Shown: positions 35,638-44,582, numbered from the stretch's first letter. The stretch is 48,216 nt of DNA from Bdellovibrionia bacterium (GCA_030432925.1 JAUILT010000010.1:1-48216); one strand, 5' to 3'. A program made the numbers and translations. Notes: generated by a model not told the origin, from the sequence alone.

Positions 35638-36286
35638 TGATCAAGTGGTTTTCTAGCTCATCGACATCGTCAGAAGTTCTGGGAAAGTGCTTCTGAAGGT
35701 GAGTGCCGCTCATCTCAATGGCCGTGATCAAGCCTTTTAATGTTTGCTTGTTTTTTATTCCTCCAACAAGTGTATCAACAATTTTTTGCCAGCTGTCAGC
35801 AGGAAGTTTTTTGGCAATGGCCTCATCTCCCAGAACAATTGCTCGGTGCTCAAGAATGGAAAGAAAAATCAAAATTCCTGTAGCAGATTCCGTGCGGTGC
35901 ACTTTGTGATTATAAAATTCTACAAGAGCTCGCCGTTCACACTGGTCAATCAGGTCTTGTTGAGGGGTTAGCAGGCGAACGACAGCATCTCTGCGGGACA
36001 GAGCCAATGTAAGTAAAAATCCAATGGCAAGATTGCTTAGGGCTACCAGCCAAGGGCTGACTCCTAGAGACAGTTGAGCCTCCCATAGGTTTGACGAAAA
36101 ATAAACTGTAGAAAAAATTAGCACAAGAATAATAGGAACGTGTCCAGTGGTGGAAGATCGGTGCACGATAATAGGAACAATTTCACCAGAGGTTTTTTTC
36201 TCTGCTGATTGTACTGTTATTTCGATGGCATTGATATCTCTGATTTGAATATAGCTGGAAAGCCATTTGGGTATTTTACTGTTCAT
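35627..36286 (-). CDS. TPM-domain membrane protein
   Basis: 219 residues from ATG 36286, which overlaps the stop of the preceding TPM gene (TAATG) and has a G-run as ribosome binding site; GTG 36292 is the alternative. A TPM (DUF477) domain starts at AIEITVQSAEKKTSGEIVPII, followed by two membrane helices (about 50-95), and then the second part of the domain (VHRTESATGILIFLSILEHR...LVGGIKNKQTLKGLITAIEM). Third gene of the lemA-TPM-TPM operon, a common order. Function unknown; related plant TPM proteins have acid phosphatase activity. Confidence 0.88.
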   Translation of the reverse strand: MNSKIPKWLSSYIQIRDINAIEITVQSAEKKTSGEIVPIIVHRSSTTGHVPIILVLIFSTVYFSSNLWEAQLSLGVSPWLVALSNLAIGFLLTLALSRRDAVVRLLTPQQDLIDQCERRALVEFYNHKVHRTESATGILIFLSILEHRAIVLGDEAIAKKLPADSWQKIVDTLVGGIKNKQTLKGLITAIEMSGTHLQKHFPRTSDDVDELENHLIIKD

Positions 36287-37023
36287 TACCACCCCCCCGA
36301 AGCGCCGCCGCCACCAAAGCCACCGCCGCCACCAAAACTACTCCCACTGCTTCCGAAGCTGCCACCACTGTAACCACGCCCTAAAGAGCTACCAAGAAAG
36401 AACCCCAAAAAACCCCTGCGACCTAAGACAAAATAAATGATCACCCACATGAGTAGGGTGAAGAGTGTCGACAGAAATTTATTTTTTCGTTTCTCTTTTT
36501 TTGTGGAATAATGAACAATCTTTTGTCCATTGTTAAAGTAAGTGGCTACGTCCACGTCAGGGATTGCTTGTTGCACAGCCTGTACCACTCCAGTAAGAAT
36601 AGCTTTGTTGGAGTCACCCTGCTTTAACAGGGGGACCATGGCATTGTTGATAATTCTCCCAGCCTCTGCATCTGTGAGATTGCCCTCGAGTCCGTAACCG
36701 ACTTCAAAGCGCAACTTTCGATCATTTTTGCTGACCAAGAGCAATAGTCCTTTATCGCCCTTTACAGTCCCTAGCCGCCACTTTTCAACCACATGCATAG
36801 AAGCCTGTTCTACGGTGAGGCCTTCAAGGCTCTGGACCGTTAGAACAGCCATCTCTACGCCGGTATCTCTTTTGACTTGTGCGAGGGCAGTATTGATTTC
36901 ATTTTCAACATGACTATCAATGAGGAGGGCTTCATCTACCACATGATTGTGTATAGCTGGCACTTGGAAGTCTTGAGCCTGTACCAGCAACGGAAACAGC
37001 AACAGTAAGAGAAAAGTTCTCAC
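36286..37023 (-). CDS. YgcG-like TPM-domain protein with Gly/Ser-rich tail
   Basis: 245 residues. A signal peptide ends LLVQAQ. The TPM domain (about 30-160) contains VVDEALLID, DTGVEMAVLTVQSLEG and RFEVGYGLEGNLTDAEAGRII. A membrane helix lies near 188-210, then a Gly/Ser-rich tail with SGGSFGSSGSSFGGGGGFGG ending in GW. This build is typical of YgcG proteins found beside LemA. The start overlaps the lemA stop by 1 nt. The tail is probably flexible and membrane-proximal. Confidence 0.92.
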   Translation of the reverse strand: MRTFLLLLLFPLLVQAQDFQVPAIHNHVVDEALLIDSHVENEINTALAQVKRDTGVEMAVLTVQSLEGLTVEQASMHVVEKWRLGTVKGDKGLLLLVSKNDRKLRFEVGYGLEGNLTDAEAGRIINNAMVPLLKQGDSNKAILTGVVQAVQQAIPDVDVATYFNNGQKIVHYSTKKEKRKNKFLSTLFTLLMWVIIYFVLGRRGFLGFFLGSSLGRGYSGGSFGSSGSSFGGGGGFGGGGASGGW

Positions 37024-37622
37024 TAAAACTTCACTTCCGGAGCTTTCTCAACCTTTTCTTTTTCTTCGGCAGCGACATCCCATTGAGGCATTTTCTCGAA
37101 ATGAAAAAATAGGGAATTGGTGATGCTAGTGGGAAACACTGTTACTAGGTTATTGAAGCTCTTGATACTTTCAATGTATCGATTTCTGGCCACTGTGATT
37201 CGGTTTTCAGTGCCTTCTAGCTGTGCCTGCAAGTCGCGGAAATTTTGATCAGACTTCAGGTTCGGGTATTTTTCTACAACAACCATCAATCGACTCAGGG
37301 CTGAGCTGAGGGCACCTTGGGCTTTTTGAAACTCCATAATCTGTTGAGGGTTTAGGTTGGAGGGATCTATTTTTGTACTTGTAGCCTTGGCTCGTGCTTC
37401 TGTCACTCCAATGAGAGTTTCTTTTTCTTGTGCGGCAAAGCCTTTGACTGTCTCCACGAGGTTAGGGATTAGGTCTGCACGCCTTTTGTATTGGTTGGTG
37501 ACTTCAGCTACCTGGGCCTCTACTTCATTTTTGGCTTTGGGGATGGATTGAACCCCGCACCCTGTCAAGAAAGGGGCAAGAGCTAATGTCAGACAAAATA
37601 GAGTGAGCCTTTGTAAATTCAT
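37023..37622 (-). CDS. lemA: LemA family lipoprotein
   Basis: 199 residues from ATG 37622, with GGAGG 6 nt upstream. The signal peptide ends at a lipobox FLTGC, so it is lipid-anchored. The coiled LemA domain follows: KNEVEAQVAEVTNQYKRRAD, LIPNLVETVKGFAAQE, VVEKYPNLKS, ENRITVARNRYIE and the final FFHFEK. LemA is a helical-bundle protein of unknown biochemical role, conserved next to TPM proteins as here. Confidence 0.94.
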   Translation of the reverse strand: MNLQRLTLFCLTLALAPFLTGCGVQSIPKAKNEVEAQVAEVTNQYKRRADLIPNLVETVKGFAAQEKETLIGVTEARAKATSTKIDPSNLNPQQIMEFQKAQGALSSALSRLMVVVEKYPNLKSDQNFRDLQAQLEGTENRITVARNRYIESIKSFNNLVTVFPTSITNSLFFHFEKMPQWDVAAEEKEKVEKAPEVKF

Positions 37623-37723
37623 GATTTCCTCCGGTAATTTACAACACGCATAAAAAAATCTCATATTCACTTGTGGCAGTCAATGATAGGTATTTGCCAG
37701 TTATTCTCTATGAGGGAGATCCT

Positions 37724-37854
37724 ATGAACTGGAAAATTTATCACAACCCCAAATGCAGTAAGAATCGATGGAGCGTCCTGTGGTAGTGTACGAAAATAAA
37801 GTGGTTCTTGGCCGTCCTTCGGAAAATATTTTAGAGCTGTTGAAAAAGCAATGA
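37724..37854 (+). pseudogene. arsC-like gene with the middle deleted
   Basis: The start codes MNWKIYHNPKCSKNR, the N-terminus of ArsC/Spx-type arsenate reductases including the catalytic Cys in NPKCSKNR, with GAGGGAGAT before ATG. From 37771, in another frame, the sequence codes ERPVVVYENKVVLGRPSENI, the typical ArsC C-terminus, through to LLKKQ and a stop at 37852-37854. The about 65 residues between are gone, and the first frame meets a stop after 20 codons. The stop of the old gene overlaps the yggU start (ATGA), so the pair was once coupled. No active enzyme can be made. Confidence 0.85.
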
Positions 37855-38072
37855 CCCTGCAGGTGATGGTCAAGCCCAATGCCCGTAAGGAAGAACTGAC
37901 CCAAGTTGATAAAGATTATTACCAGATCAAAGTCAATGTTCCTCCAGAGGGAGGTCAGGCGAATAAGAGAGTGATTGAGCTGTTAGCCAAACATCTTGGA
38001 CTTGCTAAATCAAAGCTAGAGATTATCCGTGGTCACAAGAGTCGGCAGAAAGTCATTAGGGTGAATGAATAA
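37851..38072 (+). CDS. yggU: DUF167/YggU family small protein
   Basis: 73 residues, slightly shorter than the family norm (about 80-100). Conserved elements are VKPNARKEEL near the start, VPPEGGQANKRVIELLAKHLGL (about 30-51), and KLEIIRGHKSRQKVIRV at the end. Function unknown. The start overlaps the stop of the deleted arsC gene, so translation may depend on ribosomes that now terminate early upstream. Confidence 0.92.
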   Translation: MTLQVMVKPNARKEELTQVDKDYYQIKVNVPPEGGQANKRVIELLAKHLGLAKSKLEIIRGHKSRQKVIRVNE

Positions 38073-38269
38073 AAACCAGGTCGGTATATGCATGGGCGTC
38101 ATAAAGTCTTTGATGGGTTTTGACATAAGGTCCTCCAAATGAGTGAAAGTGTCCCAAGGGGGTCAGCCCCTGGGAGAATTTGTCTCAAAAAGCTTATAAA
38201 ATAAGCGATACTTGTCATTTCTTCCAATCTTCGTGCCAGAGTGGAGTTGTCAGGGCTATACTTTCCCAC

Positions 38270-39991
38270 ATGAAAGCACTAGGAAAAACGGGAGTTCTTT
38301 TGGCTGTTCCCGCTGCTTTGATGATTATTGGACTTGTTATTTACTTATCCAAGAGAGGACATAATAGGTCGACCTTTGAAAGTCAGCGCCTTGTGGAGCT
38401 ATTAAGATCTCTAAATCCCACATCCCAGGGTAAGAGTGAGTCGTTTGATAGTTTGCATTTAGCAGTAAGGAGTCAAGGGCTGTTGCTCAAGCGTATTCGC
38501 GTGGGTCCTGGTCACTGGGAGAGTCAGGTTCATGAAGCCATGGGTTCCGTTGATATAGAGGGTTTTGACAGTGTCACACTTTGTTTTGGTCATAATTCTC
38601 AGAGGGCTGAGACTCCACTGAAAAGTCGGAGATCCTATCAGACAGACATGGGAGTTAAGGGGTTTCGGTTTCAGTATCAGGGGCAAGCTATAGATTATTG
38701 TGGGTTGACGTCTATTTCGACCAACCGAACACCTTGGAAAATGCTGACAGTTCTTAGTAAATCCACGGGGGTATCGCCGGAGAGCATGAACACTCGAGAG
38801 CTTCAGCTGACAGTCTATGATAACCTCCAGTACCATGTGAACTGGAGAGACGGGGTCGTTAAAGAGATGTATCGAGGCAATCAACTGGTACCTCTGGATG
38901 ACATTAATAAAAAAAATCTGCACAGTATGGTTGACCGTCTTGCGGGGTGGCTAGTCAATAACACAAATCCCACGACAGGCAAAATGCAGTATAAGTACTG
39001 GCCGAGCTCAGGAAGGTTTTCTGATGCTAACAATATGATTCGCCAGTTTATGGCGACTTATGCGCTTCAGAGGTGGGGGGATCGGCAAGGCGATAATTCG
39101 TTAAAATCTCTAGCCCTGGATAATTTGGCTTATAATCTACAGCAGTTTTACAAAGAAGCTGAAGGGGTTGGGTTTATTGAGTTTCAGCAAAAAAGAAAGC
39201 TGGGGGCGGCAGGACTAGCAGCGTTGTCCATTTATAAAAGCTCACAGCCTGAGAGATTTCGCAGGCAGTACCGGGGGCTGATGAAGGCGATTGAGGGGCA
39301 GTGGCAAAGAAATGGTTCTTTTAGAACCTTTATTCTACAAGAACGCAATGACCTTCATAATTTTTACCCTGGTGAGGCCTTATTTTACTGGGCTCATGTG
39401 ATTGAGAATCAACCTCAAAGTCATCTATTAAAAAAATTTATGAAAAGTGCGGGCTACTATATGAAGTGGCATATGAAAAACAGAAATCCAGCCTTTGTTC
39501 CATGGCATACACAGGCTTACTATAGAGTTTGGAAAATCAATAAAAGTAAATTTTTGAAAAACTCGATTTTTAAAATGAATGACTGGTTGGTGGAGAGCAT
39601 GCAGGGTCTAGAGGAGAACGAGGGTTATAGTCATCCGGATTTTCAAGGGAGGTTTTACTACCCAAAGGGGGGATTTGGTCCCCCTCACGCCTCAGCCACC
39701 GGAGTTTATTTGGAGGGCTTGATAGATGCCTGGGAGTTGGCTAAAGACACGGGAGATAAAGTTCGGCAAGAGCAATATCGAAGAGCCCTATTGAAAGGTT
39801 TGCGGCATGCCATGCAATTGGAATTCAGAGATGATCTAGACATGTACTATATCAGTAACCGGAAAGCGGCTCTCGGAGGGCTGCGCACGAAGGTCTATGA
39901 CAATGAAATTCGTATGGATAATATTCAACACAATTTGCTGGCCTTCTTTAAAATTTTGGATCGGTTTGATGAGTCTGACTACAGCTTTTAA
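38270..39991 (+). CDS. Membrane-anchored protein, probable alpha/alpha-toroid domain
   Basis: 573 residues from ATG 38270 (weak site); TTG 38180 would add 30 polar residues ahead of the helix. A single N-terminal membrane helix (GVLLAVPAALMIIGLVIYL) would leave the rest in the periplasm. Residues about 35-210 form an unassigned alpha/beta region with GVKGFRFQYQGQ and ELQLTVYDNLQYHV, loosely like AMMECR1 proteins. Residues about 215-560 are helix pairs with RFSDANNMIRQFMATYALQRW, YPGEALFYWAHV and GFGPPHASATGVYLEGLIDAW, the look of six-hairpin glycosidase or lyase-type barrels. Substrate unknown; glycan processing is only a guess. Confidence 0.6.
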   Translation: MKALGKTGVLLAVPAALMIIGLVIYLSKRGHNRSTFESQRLVELLRSLNPTSQGKSESFDSLHLAVRSQGLLLKRIRVGPGHWESQVHEAMGSVDIEGFDSVTLCFGHNSQRAETPLKSRRSYQTDMGVKGFRFQYQGQAIDYCGLTSISTNRTPWKMLTVLSKSTGVSPESMNTRELQLTVYDNLQYHVNWRDGVVKEMYRGNQLVPLDDINKKNLHSMVDRLAGWLVNNTNPTTGKMQYKYWPSSGRFSDANNMIRQFMATYALQRWGDRQGDNSLKSLALDNLAYNLQQFYKEAEGVGFIEFQQKRKLGAAGLAALSIYKSSQPERFRRQYRGLMKAIEGQWQRNGSFRTFILQERNDLHNFYPGEALFYWAHVIENQPQSHLLKKFMKSAGYYMKWHMKNRNPAFVPWHTQAYYRVWKINKSKFLKNSIFKMNDWLVESMQGLEENEGYSHPDFQGRFYYPKGGFGPPHASATGVYLEGLIDAWELAKDTGDKVRQEQYRRALLKGLRHAMQLEFRDDLDMYYISNRKAALGGLRTKVYDNEIRMDNIQHNLLAFFKILDRFDESDYSF

Positions 39992-40014
39992 AACTTACGA
40001 CACCAGCAGGCCTG

Positions 40015-40251
40015 TTAGAGAGTTTTTTTCATTAAGGAAGTATTTTGAGTGATGCTTGAGTAGACAATAACTACGTGACCAGAAGCTATTTGTGTATAAA
40101 TTTGGTTTTTTTTTTGCTCCAATGTTGTGTCTTCATGGCCGTAGTCAGTGCCTTCTCGTAGAATAAATTCTTCAATGAGTCCATCTACGGCGTCTTTTGA
40201 TAGCCGATCCGTAGGAATTACCAGAAGCTCTTCTTCAGGAGTTGAGTTCAT
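40015..40251 (-). CDS. yheU: UPF0270 (YheU-like) protein
   Basis: 78 residues from ATG 40251. It matches YheU: VIPTDRLSKDAVDGLIEEF, then LREGTDYGHEDTTLEQK and GHVVIVYSS. Function is unknown in all members. The start lies 17 nt inside the recQ end, so the two are coupled; TTG 40269 is an upstream alternative. In enterobacteria yheU neighbours an ABC-F gene (yheS); here an ABC-F gene is two genes upstream. Confidence 0.9.
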   Translation of the reverse strand: MNSTPEEELLVIPTDRLSKDAVDGLIEEFILREGTDYGHEDTTLEQKKNQIYTQIASGHVVIVYSSITQNTSLMKKTL

Positions 40252-41755
40252 CGAGGAGCTCTTTTCCAAACAGTTCTATTTTTGATTCGCCCATGCCATA
40301 GACCTCAGCGAGTTCTTCTTCGTTAATGGGAGCTTTTACCACAAGGTCGGCTAGAGTTTTGTCACTGAAAACCATAAAGGCTGGAATGTCTTTTTCTTTA
40401 GCATATTCCCTTCGCCATTGACGAATTTCTTCCACTTTTTCTTGGAAATGAGGAGGGAGATCAACAAGTGACGGCTCGGCTCGTTTCTTTTTGCGAGCAG
40501 CCTTGCGTTGAATTTCCTCTTGAGCAAAATCGGGCCGTTGGACTCTTCGAGGAGTTTTAGGATCACAGGTATCACAGTGACCGCAACGGTCTACTCGTTG
40601 TTGGTCTTTGAAGTAAACAAGAATATCAGAGTGTCGACACTCTGAGCCTTCAGCATATTGAACCATAGAGTCTAATGCCGCCCAACGGTGTTTTTTAATT
40701 CTGGGAGAAGCCTTGGATTGTCGAATAAAAAAGGACTGAAGGCCCTTATCTTTTTTAGAGTAGAGTAAAAGGCAGGTCGAGGGCTTTTCATCTCGTCCAG
40801 CTCGTCCAACCTCTTGATAGTAAGATTCAATATTTCCTGGCATTTGCGTGTGAATAACCAACCGTACATCTGGGTGGTCAATTCCCATTCCAAAAGCGTT
40901 GGTGGCTACAAGTATACGTGTGCGCCCCATATTGTAGTCCACTTCTACTTCGTGGCGCTCTTTACTGCTGAGGCCTGCATGGTAAAATCCCACCTTTTTA
41001 TAGGAGGCGGAAAGTTTGTCCGCCCAATCTTCTGTGGATTTGCGGGTTCCGCAGTAAATGATCACTCGACCTTCAGGAGTTTGGTTCAGGGCTTGGCGCA
41101 GAAAAGAGTCTTTTTGTCTCTCATCCTCGCAAAACTCGACTTGATAATATAGGTTAGGTCGGTAGAAACCATATACATGCTGATCTGGGCTTCTTAGTTT
41201 TAGGTTGGTGATGATATCTTTTTTTACAAGAGGAGTTGCTGTTGCTGTCAGGCCCATCATGGGAATTTCAGGGCAAATTTCACGGATTTTGGAAATTTGT
41301 GAATATTCTGGTCGAAAATCATGTCCCCACTGAGAGACACAGTGAGCCTCATCCACGGCAATCAGGTTGACATTCTGCTCCTTTAACCAATCAAAAAAAC
41401 CAGAGGTCTGCAGACGTTCAGGGCTGACATATAAAAGAAAATTTTCACTGTCTTCAATATCAATGAATACATTGCGCTTTTGAGCATCAGTCATACCTGA
41501 GTGTATACATCCACAGGGAATATTGAGTAGGTTCAGAGCTTTAACCTGATCATTCATCAATGAAATAAGTGGAGAAATAACAATAGTCAGGCCTGGAGTT
41601 GTCAATGCGGGCAATTGATAGCACAATGATTTTCCACTTCCTGTAGGCATGACGGCAAGAACATCCTTCCCTTCCATGACGGAGGTGATGATTTCTTGCT
41701 GTCCTAAACGGAAAGACTTGAGCTTAAATATATTGTTTAAAATAGAATTCAACAT
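40235..41755 (-). CDS. recQ: ATP-dependent DNA helicase RecQ
   Basis: 506 residues from ATG 41755, with AAGG 7 nt upstream. It has the RecQ start FRLGQQEIITSVMEGKDVLA, Walker A MPTGSGKS, DEAH box VDEAHC, LTATATP, and motif VI QEVGRAGRDEKPS. A zinc motif follows with CGHCDTCD, and a C-terminal HRDC-like domain (about 425-500: PAFMVFSDKTLADLV, YGMGESKIELFG). The winged-helix RQC part between zinc and HRDC is reduced to a Lys/Arg-rich linker, giving a shorter protein than E. coli RecQ. A TTG at 41839 would add 28 residues overlapping the uup stop. It unwinds DNA in recombination and repair. Confidence 0.93.
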   Translation of the reverse strand: MLNSILNNIFKLKSFRLGQQEIITSVMEGKDVLAVMPTGSGKSLCYQLPALTTPGLTIVISPLISLMNDQVKALNLLNIPCGCIHSGMTDAQKRNVFIDIEDSENFLLYVSPERLQTSGFFDWLKEQNVNLIAVDEAHCVSQWGHDFRPEYSQISKIREICPEIPMMGLTATATPLVKKDIITNLKLRSPDQHVYGFYRPNLYYQVEFCEDERQKDSFLRQALNQTPEGRVIIYCGTRKSTEDWADKLSASYKKVGFYHAGLSSKERHEVEVDYNMGRTRILVATNAFGMGIDHPDVRLVIHTQMPGNIESYYQEVGRAGRDEKPSTCLLLYSKKDKGLQSFFIRQSKASPRIKKHRWAALDSMVQYAEGSECRHSDILVYFKDQQRVDRCGHCDTCDPKTPRRVQRPDFAQEEIQRKAARKKKRAEPSLVDLPPHFQEKVEEIRQWRREYAKEKDIPAFMVFSDKTLADLVVKAPINEEELAEVYGMGESKIELFGKELLDELNS

Positions 41756-41816
41756 CAAGGCCTTATGAATATTATATGCTACCGCGAAAGACAAGCCCAG
41801 ATTCGGTTTTGGATGC

Positions 41817-41834
41817 TCAAACCGGACCGGTATA
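41817..41834 (+). repeat. 18-bp dispersed repeat, copy C
   Basis: TCAAACCGGACCGGTATA, directly behind the uup stop codon (41836) and upstream of recQ on the minus strand. This copy contains the perfect inverted repeat ACCGG-A-CCGGT. Confidence 0.75.
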
Positions 41835-41835
41835 T

Positions 41836-43641
41836 TCAACTATTTTGCTTTTTTTCCTCTAAAGTATTCCAGAGGCTGTAGAGGTGATCTATTTTTTCCT
41901 GAAGCTGTTGAATCTCTGCAGTGAGAGTATTTAGGGCTTCGTGATCAGACATTAAATCCGAATCTTGTATTCGAACTTGGGCCTGCTCCAGTTCTAGTTC
42001 TGTCTGTGTGATGTCAGACTCAATGGTCTTTAACTGCTGTTTTTCTTTATAGGAGAGTTTGACTTTCTTAACTTTTTTTTGAACCGATATTGGCTCAAGG
42101 TGAGTGTTTGTTTGGGTGAGTGTTGTTTTTTTTGTATTGAGCCACTGTTCTACGCTGGAAAAAACTCCCCAAGATTGTTCTGGTAGAATCCCTAAAAATT
42201 TATGGCTCAGTCGTTTTAAAAAATATCTGTCGTGAGAGACGAGAATAGTGAGACCTTTAAAGTCAGCCAGTGAAGACTCAAGAACCTCAATGGTTTCAAC
42301 ATCCAAGTCATTGGTGGGTTCATCTAAAATTAAAATATCAGCCGGTTGTAAAAGATTTTTAGCAATCAAAAGTCGTGCTTGCTCACCACCAGAAAGCTGA
42401 GCAATAGGCAGTTGCATTTTTTCTGAGGGAAATAGAAAGCGATTGGCGTAGGCTGCTACATGAATGGAGTTTTCTTGAAAAAAAACAAAATCTCCACCGT
42501 CCCCAAGAAATTGCATTAAGTTTTTATCCATGGGCAGATGACTGCGGTTTTGTTCGAAATAGACAATTTTTAGATTTTCTGCGAATTTAAGAGTTCCTGA
42601 AAGTGGAGGCACTTGCTGTAAAAGTGTTTTTATCAATGTGGTTTTTCCAGAAGCATTGCTTCCCAAAATTCCCAAACAAGCTTTAGGCCCCAACATAATA
42701 GTTACTTCCTTAATCAATGGGGTTTCGGGGTAACCAATAGTGACCTCTTTGAGATCTATAAGCTTTTTAGAAAGTCTTTGAGTAGCATCAATTGTGAGAG
42801 TGGATCTAGGTTTGGTAGACCGATTGCGGTCCTTGACGTCAGATACTTTGTTGAGAAGGTCATGAGCCTCTTTGACTCGGCTACGACTTTTTGTCGTTCG
42901 GGCTTTGACACCGGCCCTTAGCCATTCGAGTTCTCTGTGGGCTCTATTGGATAGGCGTGATTCCAAACGTATTTGAGATTCTAGATATTCCGATTTTTTA
43001 TCTAAAAATTTCTCATAGCCAAGGTTAAAAGAAAGGACTCCATTTTCATAAGCTGTGTGAATTTCGATAGTACGTTGACAAAGGTTTGCTAAAAATTGGC
43101 GATCATGGCTGACGAGAATCAAGCTTCCTTTATAGGATTTTAACCAATTTTCTATCCAGATTAAGCCCTCCCAGTCGAGATGATTTGTAGGTTCATCGAG
43201 AATGAGTAACTCTGGATTCATGGCAATAGCGACAGCTAGTTGTAGTCTTTTTTTCCAGCCACCGGAGAGCGAAGATGACATCACTTGAAGATCTTCGAAC
43301 CCAGCTATTCCCAAGCCGATGATAGCCTGTAGAGCGGCCTCTTCTGGCTCGATTCCAGCAGCTTTTAGTTTTTGTTCGATAAATTGCTGTGCAGAGGGGT
43401 TGTCATCAAAGTCTTCAGTTTGTGGAACATAACACAAGCTCAAGTTTTTTCTGCGGTGAACCTGACCGCAGTCTGGCATCACGGTTTTTGCAATAATTTT
43501 CAATAGAGTCGATTTTCCAGCACCGTTGGATCCCAGTAGTCCGACTTTTTCACCAGGAAAAATACCAAAGCTCAGATTTTTAAAGAGCGTTTTGGAACCA
43601 AAAGATTTGGCGATATTTTGCAGTGATAATACAGGAGTCAT
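41836..43641 (-). CDS. uup: ABC-F family ATPase, Uup type
   Basis: 601 residues, two ABC domains and no membrane helices. Domain 1: GSNGAGKST, SLSGGWKKRLQLA, LLILDEPTNHLD. Domain 2: GSNASGKTT, QLSGGEQARLLIA, ILILDEPTNDLD. A charged linker (RAHRELEWLRAGVKARTTKSR) joins them. The C-terminal about 75 residues form a Uup-type coiled coil (LSYKEKQQLKTIESDITQ onward). Uup acts at ribosomes and affects the precise excision of transposons. ATG 43641 overlaps the oxyR stop by 4 nt. Confidence 0.94.
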   Translation of the reverse strand: MTPVLSLQNIAKSFGSKTLFKNLSFGIFPGEKVGLLGSNGAGKSTLLKIIAKTVMPDCGQVHRRKNLSLCYVPQTEDFDDNPSAQQFIEQKLKAAGIEPEEAALQAIIGLGIAGFEDLQVMSSSLSGGWKKRLQLAVAIAMNPELLILDEPTNHLDWEGLIWIENWLKSYKGSLILVSHDRQFLANLCQRTIEIHTAYENGVLSFNLGYEKFLDKKSEYLESQIRLESRLSNRAHRELEWLRAGVKARTTKSRSRVKEAHDLLNKVSDVKDRNRSTKPRSTLTIDATQRLSKKLIDLKEVTIGYPETPLIKEVTIMLGPKACLGILGSNASGKTTLIKTLLQQVPPLSGTLKFAENLKIVYFEQNRSHLPMDKNLMQFLGDGGDFVFFQENSIHVAAYANRFLFPSEKMQLPIAQLSGGEQARLLIAKNLLQPADILILDEPTNDLDVETIEVLESSLADFKGLTILVSHDRYFLKRLSHKFLGILPEQSWGVFSSVEQWLNTKKTTLTQTNTHLEPISVQKKVKKVKLSYKEKQQLKTIESDITQTELELEQAQVRIQDSDLMSDHEALNTLTAEIQQLQEKIDHLYSLWNTLEEKKQNS

Positions 43642-44582
43642 ATATCAACAATCTGAGTTTGTCCGGATTTTAGATTGGTTAATGGTTTAGGAATTACAGA
43701 GATAACTTCATCGATCAGGGCTGCGATGATGTCTTCTTTCAAAAAACTACGACTGTGAACAAAACTGACTTCACGAGTAGGGATGGGGCGAGTGAATTGG
43801 CGGATATTATTTTTTAGTTCTGATGGAGACAGATGTGTAGTGGCCAAGTGAGGCAATAGGGTGTAACCAGTACCTTTACGGATGAGGTTAATGAGTGTTT
43901 CAAGGCTGCCAGAGGAAAACCCAACATTTTTTAAAACCTGTTGTGATTTTTCAAGAGAGCAAAATCGGATAACTTGATCCCGAAAACAATGCCCTTCATC
44001 GAGTAGCCAAATGTCCCCTCCTTGCAAGTCCTCTTCTCGAACAGTTTTTCTTTTTAAAAGAGAATGGCCTTTGGGAGCAAATATATAAAATGGCTCCAGA
44101 AATAATGCCCTTTCAATAATTTTATCGTCTTTAAGGGGTGTGACAAGAAGAGCCCCATCCAGTTCATCATCGTAAAGTTTGAGAATAATATCTTCCGTTT
44201 GGTATTCGCTGATTTTTAGGTTCACGTGGGGGTATTTTTGGGAGAAGTTCTCTACAAATAAAGGAATCAAATAAGGTGACAGAGTGGGGATAACACCCAA
44301 GTGAAAAGCTCCAGAAACCTCTCCAAACTCACTTTTAATATCAAATAGTCGGTAGTGTTCACGAATGACCACTTGAGCCTGTCCGATCACTTTTAAGCCA
44401 AGGTCTGTTGTCATTACAGGTTTTTTGGAGCGATCAAAAATCACCAGATCTAGCTCTTCTTCCATTTTTTGTATTTGCGCAGAGAGTGAGGGCTGAGAAA
44501 CATGACATTCTTTGGCCGCTCGGCCAAAGTGCTTGTGTTTATGAACTGCGACGGCATATTCCAATTGAGTCATCGAAGGCAT
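43638..44582 (-). CDS. oxyR: OxyR-type LysR regulator, peroxide sensor
   Basis: 314 residues from ATG 44582. The N-terminal helix-turn-helix is LEYAVAVHKHKHFGRAAKEC with HVSQPSLSAQI. The redox pair is conserved in GHCFRDQVIRFC; with this start the cysteines are 199 and 208, as in E. coli OxyR. H2O2 would form a disulfide between them and switch on antioxidant genes. The upstream gene ends 4 nt before this start; in-frame extension to 44672 lies inside that gene and is rejected. Possible targets in the window include dps and msrAB, but I see no clear OxyR box. Confidence 0.93.
   Translation of the reverse strand: MPSMTQLEYAVAVHKHKHFGRAAKECHVSQPSLSAQIQKMEEELDLVIFDRSKKPVMTTDLGLKVIGQAQVVIREHYRLFDIKSEFGEVSGAFHLGVIPTLSPYLIPLFVENFSQKYPHVNLKISEYQTEDIILKLYDDELDGALLVTPLKDDKIIERALFLEPFYIFAPKGHSLLKRKTVREEDLQGGDIWLLDEGHCFRDQVIRFCSLEKSQQVLKNVGFSSGSLETLINLIRKGTGYTLLPHLATTHLSPSELKNNIRQFTRPIPTREVSFVHSRSFLKEDIIAALIDEVISVIPKPLTNLKSGQTQIVDI

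Noticed and set aside
38152-38174. Hairpin tcccaagggg/cccctggga before the membrane-anchored gene as a terminator
   Set aside because: Contains a bulge and has no T-run; more likely incidental or a leader structure.
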